In this document: positions 55,690-64,000 of the stretch, piece by piece | Position numbering within the stretch: the stretch's first letter is position 1 | Layout of the letters: each line of letters begins with the position of its first letter | Assembly (NCBI RefSeq): GCF_023091745.1 | Contig: NC_068915.1 | Coordinates: 55,982,001 to 56,046,000 of the forward strand | Length of the DNA: 64,000 nt | From: Budorcas taxicolor | Taxonomy: Eukaryota > Chordata > Mammalia > Artiodactyla > Bovidae | Direction of reading: 5' to 3' | Notes under the pieces: model-generated | Told to the model about the DNA's origin: nothing | The model's database searches: none | The model's input: the letters and a program-made list of their open reading frames with translations, nothing else | Translations under genes and position numbers: made by a program

Positions 55690-56687
55690 TTCAGTTCAGT
55701 TCAGTCTCAGTCGTGTCCAACTCTTTACGACCCCATGAATCGCAGCATGACAGGCCTCCCTGTCTATCACCAAGTCCTGGAATTTACTCAAACTCATGTC
55801 CATTGAGTTGATGATGCCATCTAGCCATCTCATCCTCCGTCGTCCCCTTCTCCTGCCCCCAGTCTCTCCAAGCATCAGGGTCTTTTCCAATGAGTCAACT
55901 GTTCACATGAGGTAGTCAAAGTAGTAAGAGTTTCAGCTTTAGTAACAGTCCTTCCAATGAACAGCCAGGACTGATCTCCTTTAGAACGGACTGGTTGGAT
56001 CTCCTTGCAGTCCAAGGGACTCTCAAGAGTCTTCTCCAACACCACAGTTCAAAAGCATCAATTTTTTGGCGCTCAGCCTTCTTCACAGTCCAACTCTCAC
56101 ATCCATACATGACCACAGGGAAAACCTTAGCCTTGACTAGATGGACCTTTGCTGGCAAAGTAATGTCTCTGCTTTTGAATATGCTATCTAGGCTGGTCAT
56201 AATTTTTCTTCCAAGGAGTAAGCGTCTTTTAATGTCATGTCTGCAATCACCAACTGCAGTGATTTTGGAGCCCCCAAAAATAAAGTCTGACACTGTTTCC
56301 ACTGTTTCCCCATCTATTTCCCATGAATTGATGGGACCAGATGCCATGATCTTCATTTTCTGAATGCTGAGCTTTAAGCCAACTTTTTCACTCTCCTCTT
56401 TCACTTTCATCAAGAGGCTTTTTTAGTTCCTCTTCACTTTCTGCCATAAGGGTGGTGTCATCTGCATTTCTGAGGTTACTGATATTTCTCCCAGCAATCT
56501 TGATTCCAGCTTGTGCTTCTTCCAGCCCAGCGTTTCTCATGATGTACTCTGCATAGAAGTTAAATAAGCAGGGTGACAATATATAGCCTTGAAGTACTCC
56601 TTTTCCTATTTGGAACCCGTCTGTTGTTTCATGTCCAGTTCTAACTGTTGCTTCCTGACCTGCATACAGATTTCTCAAGAGGCAGGT
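55690..56687 (-). mobile_element. BovB LINE 3' kilobase with mutated YADD
   Basis: Same extent of BovB as the copy at 9270-10307. The catalytic motif reads NADD (AAT for TAT, plus-strand bases 56457-56468) and a one-base insertion in a T run at about 56419-56424 shifts the frame between the two open segments (56388-56678 and 55916-56413). The element is dead. Confidence 0.92.
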
Positions 56688-56804
56688 ATTTAGTGGATGC
56701 TTTATTTAGTAGATGCATTGTTTTAAAGTTTTATCACTAGAAAAAACTTTGATTTGAAACAACTTAATCATTGATGCATGTAAGTATAATTATACTAAAG
56801 TAAG

Positions 56805-56932
56805 AGGAAATGGCAACCCATTTCAGTATTCTCGCCTAGATAATCCCACGGACAGAGGAGCCTGGTGGGCTGCTTTTCATAGGGTTGCACAAGGCTGGAC
56901 ATGACTGAAGCAACTTAGCACGCATGCATACC
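56805..56932 (+). repeat. Bov-tA body fragment
   Basis: Begins at AGGAAATGGCAACCCATTTC and ends at the AGCACGCATGCATACC end. The head is missing. Confidence 0.82.
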
Positions 56933-58489
56933 AACATCCAACTATTTAATTTTGATTTCAAACTATGAAATGGCTACTTTGGATTCAATCTGAAGAGAAA
57001 AGAATGAACTGCATCAACAATCGGTCGTTATGGTTTTTCTTTTGAGGGGACTGAGAGAGGTAATCTTTTACATTCCTGGTAATTCATTGGCCCTAATTTA
57101 AGGAGAAAATAACATTCCCTCTTTCTTTCCTTTGGTTTCTTTTCTGGAAATGCTCCTCTATGAAGATAAAGCTACTAGCACCCCACTCCACTCACCTTAA
57201 CACCTTCTGAACCTGCCATAACTACATCTTCACTGACACTGATGCCCATAATTTTCATCTCTTGCTTCCTAACATCTTTATTTATTGCTTTTATTTTCCA
57301 CACCCATCACAGCAGCTCAGATCTCAAGGTTTTGTCATTTCCTTTTTGAAGAATTCTGACACCTGCTTTAATACTGACATGCTTTTTGCCTTTTCACTGA
57401 TCTCATGTCATGTTTAAGTCAAAAGCATTCTACTGCTGGGTTTATTTGTTTAAATGAAATTATCTAACTTGGTAATTTCCCTGAGAAATCAAGCTCCCAC
57501 ATTATGTAGACTTAATCAAAATTACAGCTTGTTAAATTTAGGAGTTTAAAAAATATATTTTAACTCTTCTTGAGTCTCAGTTTTTTTATCTGATGATTAA
57601 GCTCTGAATAGGCGACAAAATCTTTGAAAAGGTGTGCTTATAAACAACGACCAATATTTGAGAAAGCAGTTAAAGAAACCCCAAAGGCAAGGGCCTGCCT
57701 ACAATAGCAGTATAATTCTGCCATTAACTGTAAATGTTTCAAACTTCAAATTTTCTTTCTAGTCAGAAGACATGTTGTGATGACAAGTTTAACTGTCTGC
57801 TTGTGAACTAGTGAAGGGTAGAATCAGTAATGACAAGTTAACTCCCAAGTCCACTTGTCAAAGGCTAAATCCTAAGATACATCATCTTGTACACTAGATG
57901 TCTGACATTTAATAGCATCAGTTCAACATTCCTTTCTGATATTACCTAAACTCTGCACATTGAATAAAGCATCAAAAGATATTTTCAACACAAATGCTGA
58001 CCAACTTTATTATTTCAAATGTTACTGAACAATGGTTTATCATTCCTATTTCAAAGAAATAGGAATTTACATCTTGAAAATCTGAAAAGTTATTCTGAAG
58101 AACTCTAATTATAGAGAAATACATTTTACTAACTGTTCATTCCCAAACCTAAATTTTAAAGCCATATTTTAAAAAATCCATATATCCTATAATGCATCAA
58201 GATAGTTCAATAAGACATAGAAACCAAGTCCCAAAACTAATAAAACAATTTTCTTAAAGCTGTAATATAATAGCCACAAAATATAGACTATCATTATTTG
58301 AGCCTAGTCTACTGACAAGACCCAAGATAAATGAATGACAGGATCTATAAATTTAGCTGTACAAAAAATGAAATCATCTTTATAAAGAACATTTTAAACA
58401 CAACTAAAAAGCAAACAACATGTTTCAAAAACATAACTAAAAAAAGACAGTATCTTAGGCATCTATAAAAAATAAAAACACTGAGTCTT

Positions 58490-59350
58490 GTAGTATATGT
58501 TAGCATTTGTTGGCCAAAAAATACTTTATTTTGCTTTCATTTCTGTAAGATATTTTTTTTGGATAGAGTATTTTAAGCTAATAGTTTCTGGTTTGGTTAT
58601 ATTTTCCCCCCAACACATTAAAAGATTTTGCTATATTATCTCCTGGTTTGCACTGTTTCTGCCAATACATTCTCATCTTTGTCCCCTATTTTTAATGTTT
58701 CCCCCACCCCCACCCCACCAGTACTTTTATTTTTCTTCACATTGGTTTTCAAGAATTTGATTATGATATGTCTTGATGTGGTTTGTCTTTATCATGAATG
58801 TTATGTTGATCTTAATATATGTACATTTATAGTTTTTATGAAATTCAGAAATCTTTGGCCATATTTCTTCAAATATTATACATATATATATTACTCCATC
58901 TTTCTCTTCTCTCATTTTACAATTCTAACTATGTTTACATAAGAATGCTTAATATTGTCCCACAGGTCATTGAGGCTCTGCTAATTTTATTCAGCCTTTT
59001 CTCTCTGAGCTAAAGTTTTGATAATTTCTGTTGTCATGACTTCAAGTTTATTGACTTTGTGTTTTTTTAAACATAGTCTACTCTTGGATTTAGCTGATCT
59101 AGTGAGATTTTCTTTTCAGATAGTGTATTCTTCAGCCTTAGAAGTTCCATTTGGTTTCTTCTTTAGACCCATTTTTCTATGTTTATGTTTTCCTTTACAT
59201 CTTTTAATATATTTAGTAATAATTCAAAATTACTGTGTATATTCTTTGCTAATTCCACTATCCTTCTCATTTCTAGGTCTGTTCTTATCATCTAATTTCC
59301 AGCTTTTTCATATCACCAGTATTTTCACTCTATGCTAGACATCATGAGTA
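58490..59350 (-). mobile_element. Old L1/HAL1-type fragment, antisense
   Basis: The plus strand shows the pattern of an antisense L1 ORF1 region: ATTTCTTCAAATATTATA, 'acaggtcattgaggctctgc', TTTGATAATTTCTGTTGTCATGACTTCAAG. This parallels the bovine-type ORF1 region at 38640-39060 (TATCTCCTCAAGGATTTT, GTCTCTGAGGTTGTC). It is highly diverged with many stops. Similar sequence may extend toward 59900, but I cannot place its end. Confidence 0.55.
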
Positions 59351-62300
59351 TTAAGTTCAGTGTCAGGGCTGTGCTATCTTCCTATAAAGGGTATTGACGT
59401 TTGTTTTGGCCCCTTTTGCCTATTTGACCCTGGGTAACTAAACTACTTGTGGAGAGGTCTGTTTTTAAGCTTAGCAAGGCATAAATGGCGCAGCCTTTAC
59501 CTGTGGGCTGGTTTAGCCTTAATATTCTGGGATTACCTCCTGCTGTCTTTACAACTGCTCTGTGTGTTTAACGAAGTCTGTCTAACCTGGCTAGATAAAA
59601 TTTGAACACACTCAAATAGTGTCTACACTCTGGGAATTGTTCAACTCACAGCACACCCTGAGAGTATTTTTGCCTGAAGTTTTAACCTGCAAATATGCAG
59701 GTTCATACTGAGCGAAGATGGAAGGGAACTCTATGAAGATTTCTGAAGCTCGTGCTCTGTACATTTTTCCCTCTGCTCTGAACTCTATCTTGCAAAGTTT
59801 AGCTAGTGCGGATTCTCCAAACTTCAAGCTCTACCTCCAACATAGCAAAACCGCCATATGCTGCTTGGATCCCCCCATTCCCTGTGCCAAGTACTGACAG
59901 GAAGCCAAGGTGATCTTAGGCCTTAAGTCACTTGTTTCCCTTCTCTCCATGGTCACTATCCTGGGAAGCCTATTGTTCCAAAGTCTGAGAATAGTTCGTT
60001 TGGTCCAAGTTTCTAGTAGTTTAAAGTGGGAGGGCATATTCCATGCCAGATATTTCTTCATGGGCAGAAATGGAAGTCCAGCACATTTTATTAAGTCATC
60101 ACATCCATAAATCACCCTCATTTTCGTTTATAGAAAAACAGTATTTCTTTCCTCAGCAGATAAGGAACTGCTGCATAGAGATGAAATTTCAGCCAGAAAC
60201 AGGCAAACAATTATTAAATCTGTAGATGCAGAGACTGTATCACAAGAATAATGGAGAAAGAAATATTAGCTTAAATAATTTGTTTCTTCTGAAGCCAACA
60301 GTTCAGTAAGAAGTGTCAAGGCACACTATTCCCTGAGAAGGCAAGCCTCCAGGTTTTCAATTTCATCTCTACACACCATTAGGCAATTACCTATAGGAAT
60401 GTGAGAAATAGCCCTGTTTCAAGTCTGCGGGAAAAAAAAAAAAGGCTTCTGTACCCTCATAAAGAACCTGCAATCCTTTCCAAAACAAGACAAGTTATTA
60501 TTTACATTTACTTGATAAAACTAATATGATATCAATCTATCTCTCCAGGCCCACTGTCCCTCTTGAGCTTCCTCCTCAAGAACTGAAGGTTAAGGCCAAC
60601 CTGAAGTGAAGTTTTACCCCAACCCATCCTATTTCTCTGAAACTATTGTTTCCACCTCTTGGAATATCTTTGTGTTTCAACCCCTCATTTTTTTCCTCTT
60701 CTAATCCTACTTAGGATTCCAGAGCCAGTTATAATATACTTAAAAAATAAATATGATTATCTTGATCCCATTATCTAGAAGAGATCTTTTCATTCTGTGT
60801 TTTTTCACCCCATAGTGCATTTATATGTTCACAGGTTTATATCTAGTATACAGTAAGTGTCCTGAACTGGGGAATGAAATACATTTTTTGAAGGAAATAA
60901 TAAATACTTCAAAATCCATCTTTTGTTAAATAGTCCCACATTTCCTTTATCATAATTCTCTTTAACAACAACAACAAAAAATCATCTTATACTGTAAGTT
61001 TGAATAGTTCCTTTTTTTGCAAAACCAGTGGTGGTGGTGAGAGAAGAGTCTATCTCGTTTGCCTTGGCAACATTCAGATTAAACCATCTCTACAAATTAA
61101 ATGATCAGAAAGTTACAAAAGCAGTCAAGCTGATATTGTGGGCAATCGGCTACTGTTTAATTTGCAATTACATGCACAATTTAGAAACCACTTTAAGATA
61201 ATTCACCCTAGACAGTACTGCTAACATATCAGCTGCTATAAAACACAATTCAAGTACAGGGGAAAAAAATCACATGTAATAAATTGATATGAAATAAGGA
61301 TCTTCAACTTAGGAGTGTTCATCTCCCAAATTAAGAAAAGTAGGCTGTCCCATAATTCCGGAACATAGTGATAAAATGTTTATTCCCCAGTGTCAGCTCC
61401 TTTATGTCTGAAATTTGCAGTTAAAACTGAATTCAGTCAGGCTTGGGAGCCATCAAGTGAATCATACTTTACTATAGGCCAATAAATCAATCTTAAAAAA
61501 ATTAAAATCAAACAACAAAATTAAAAAAAAAAACATACTAGGCTGTTCTGTTTCTGATAACACAGCTGAGTTATTCATACTGTGCTTATTACAACTAACA
61601 GCCTTTCAGTAAAAGCTTAATAATAGGTATCTTTGACAAATGAGCATGAAGCTACAGAATGTGAGATAGAGAACACAGTAACTTATTTATCAGAAAGAAA
61701 TACACAGAGAATGTGGGCCAAGTGCAGAAATAGTGTTCAAATTTTATGAAAAGGATGTTGTAATCCATTGAACACTTCAGTCACAGTGGATATATAACCA
61801 ACTGTCCAAACAAGTGCCTTCTGACCTCACTGGGGTACAGGACATTCACTGACTAACAATGGATATTCAAAAACATGATTTCTTTTCTTTTTTCCACACA
61901 TAGAAACCCTAAGACCTGAAAGAAAAGCACAAAATCTAAGTTCCAATAACAGCATCAAACATCACGGTAGAAAGCCTTAAGTGTAATCAAGAAAGCTTTA
62001 TTTTCCAAAATAATTTTTAAAGTATACAAGGAATACACATTAAAGCTATACCATCTGGAGTACCTTCTGCTTAGAGCTTTTCACAGCAAAAATGCTGTGT
62101 GGAAAATATTATTGCAATATTTTTCTGTCTAAAGACACTCATGCTAGGTATATAGGGGAAATTACCATGAAGATTAAAATATATATCTAAATAATGACTA
62201 TATTCAGTGGATGGTTATCAATTCATGAACTTTTCTAGGTCACAGGGTTCGTTCTCTTGCCTTTAAGAAATATTAATATATTTTAACAGTTTAACCAAAG

Positions 62301-62699
62301 GTAGACAAGGAAGGAGCAAATATGTGAAATTAATTCATTAAGCTTATTTATGATTTGCCGTTCTGGTTCAAGCTGTTAAAATAAAGGTTAAAACTTATAG
62401 CTAGTTGGTTTCTCTTTCAATTATTCTTACTATCTTTATATGCTTGGTGAAAAACTAGAAGTTGTTTTATTTCTTAAAGCTACAGTTTTGTCTTTCATTG
62501 GCAAGTCTAACACAACCTACTGTACTTTATAGTCATTATTTCCCACGGGACTAACAAATTGAAACAGAGATGAAAAACAGGACAGTGCAATGAAATTCTC
62601 TTATTTTGAAATGGCATTAAAACAGCTCTTAAACAATCCCATCTAAAATTAACTGTCCTGGTTTGAGTACTGGAAGAAAAGAATCTATTTCCTCTTTTG

Positions 62700-63650
62700 G
62701 TATGTGATAAAACCACTCAAAGTCATCCAGGCCAAGAGCTCAGAAGTCATCCTTATTTCCTATTTCATAAAGCAATTGAAAACCAGCAGACTGATCGAAA
62801 ACCACAAGATTGGACTTTCCCTCAATAGCCTACCACCAGATCTAGAAAGATCCCAATATCCAAAACCACCCATCAGTTCCTCTTTTCTTGCTGTTAGAAC
62901 TGAGAGACCTATCCTGTTGTCTTCTTTCTTATACCTTCACTGCCCTCCCCCCACCTTTTTTAAAATATGTATCTCTGCCCCATCAAAATGTTTTTAATGG
63001 CACAAGTTCAAGTCATCTAAAACAAAACTGCAGATATATTCACTTCCTGGGACAAATTCCTTTCACTTCATTAATCCTATTAACTTCCAGACATCCCTGA
63101 CAAACTGTTCTCCCCAGCTGGTTTATCTAATCTTATCCAGGTTTTGCTTTATCACTTCTGTTCTTCTCAAGAGTCACCAGACTGGATTCCCCATCACTGA
63201 TCCAATGGAGTATCTATTGTCATCAGACAGCACCTGGTATTTCTGACTATTCCTTCCTTCTTGCACCACTCTTTCTGGGCTTAGTGACACATCCTCTCAG
63301 TTTCCTGCTTCACTCTCTGAATAAACTACCTTTATACCCTGGGGTAGCTAATCCCCCGGAAACTGCCCCCACTTCCAACATTCTGTGTATTCATCAAAGT
63401 CCCAACACATTAGCTCTTCCCTTCTCACTCTACAGACCTCCCTAAGTGATTTCACCTTCTTCATTCTATATGTGGGTAACTCCAATATTGATATCCCCAT
63501 TAACTAATCATGAGCATCAGATCAACAAACATAACTCCCTCTAAGCAATTTCTCCTTAAATGTTTATAAGCACCTCATGTTCAACATGTCAAAAATCAAA
63601 CTCATCATTTCCCAAGCTCTCTTCCAAACCTGTTCTTTTTCCATTTGTCT
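62700..63650 (+). repeat. Possible old LINE (L2/CR1-like) remnants
   Basis: The pieces 'aagagctcagaagtcatcct' and ATGTCAAAAATCAAACTCATCATTTCC resemble RT-tail segments of old CR1-type LINEs. The rest is too diverged to assign, so this is a weak call. Confidence 0.3.
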
Positions 63651-63654
63651 CAAT

Positions 63655-63715
63655 TTATTTACATATGTGTATACATATCCACATATATGTACACACATGT
63701 GTGTACACCTGTGAA
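63655..63715. repeat. Alternating purine-pyrimidine (TA/CA/TG) stretch
   Basis: An irregular run of ACATATGTGTATACATATCC type, continuing to ACACATGTGTGTACACCTGTG. It is self-complementary over short spans and microsatellite-like. Confidence 0.6.
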
Positions 63716-64000
63716 AAAACACATAGGTATATAAATATGAGATCCCGTTCTTCACCGTACGCAGTGCCCTGGATACCTGCATGGCTTTTTGTTCCATAAC
63801 GGCTTATAACCCAGTGCACTCACCATCTTCCAGGTTGATTCTTTATTCCCACTTCTGACCTCTCTTCTTTCTGCTTCATCTTTAATTAGGTGGCCACTGG
63901 ATTGATATATTTTTTCTAGTAAAATAACTTTTCAGGTTTTCTAATAAACTTTTTACTTTCTAATAAGATGCTGAAATTTAAATCCTAGTGACATATAATT

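Larger units (their letters stand above)
53668..64000 (-). other. ARAP2: ARAP2 intron (5'-most in window, incomplete)
   Basis: More than 10 kb without a detectable exon. Listed separately are a MIR, two BovB copies, a SINE, an old L1 fragment, an uncertain old LINE at the right end and simple repeats. Nothing was recognised in 53770-54390, 54960-55685, 56935-58490 and 59910-62690, apart from a possible conserved block near 61010-61560. Confidence 0.75.

Noticed and set aside
59612..60121. Minus-strand frames of 71 and 96 codons as ARAP2 upstream exons
   Set aside because: They lack matching splice sites and do not resemble the ARAP2 PH or ArfGAP sequence expected upstream.

Overview
The window is from a ruminant (bovid-type) nuclear genome. 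Three lineage-restricted repeat families show this: many Bov-tA/Bov-A2 SINEs, several BovB (RTE) LINE copies, and a nearly 8-kb L1 of the bovine type. The species within Bovidae cannot be told from the sequence. The DNA is AT-rich and intronic, and I see no bacterial, viral or CRISPR-type system in it.

The only host gene I can support is an internal part of ARAP2 (ArfGAP with RhoGAP domain, ankyrin repeats and PH domains 2) on the minus strand. Eight coding exons, each bounded by AG/GT splice sites in matching phase, lie at 53504-53667, 46763-46975, 43168-43273, 31937-32084, 30389-30457, 27710-27784, 23513-23630 and 13767-13895 (given 5' to 3' in the gene). They total 1022 coding bases, about 340 residues: the end of a PH domain, the whole RhoGAP domain and most of the Ras-association domain. 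The upstream exons (SAM, PH and ArfGAP) should lie beyond 64000 and the downstream exons (last PH and tail) before position 1. I found neither in the window. The RhoGAP domain has Gln where active RhoGAPs have the catalytic arginine finger.

Everything else is intron. The 3'-most intron (1-13766) holds a 5'-truncated L1, a nearly complete Tigger DNA transposon with both inverted ends, a BovB copy inserted into a SINE, an MER5-like element, MIRs and a MaLR-like LTR. The intron 13896-23512 holds a MaLR-like LTR split by two SINEs and an old L1 split by BovB. The introns 23631-31936 hold SINEs and a MIR split by BovB. The intron 32085-43167, which lies inside the RhoGAP coding region, contains a 7.7-kb full-length L1 with a 10-bp target-site duplication. 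It is in the same orientation as ARAP2, with an intact ORF2 and a frameshifted ORF1. The intron 46976-53503 holds a BovB copy lacking its reverse-transcriptase core, plus an L2-like stretch. The first intron (53668-64000) holds BovB copies, an old antisense L1 and a long unassigned stretch.

I did not find an undescribed biological system. The points most worth a second look are the arginine-less RhoGAP, the sense-oriented and ORF2-intact L1, the tandem units and GC-rich promoter in its 5' region, the Tigger copy, and an unexplained GC-rich block at about 24040-24430.
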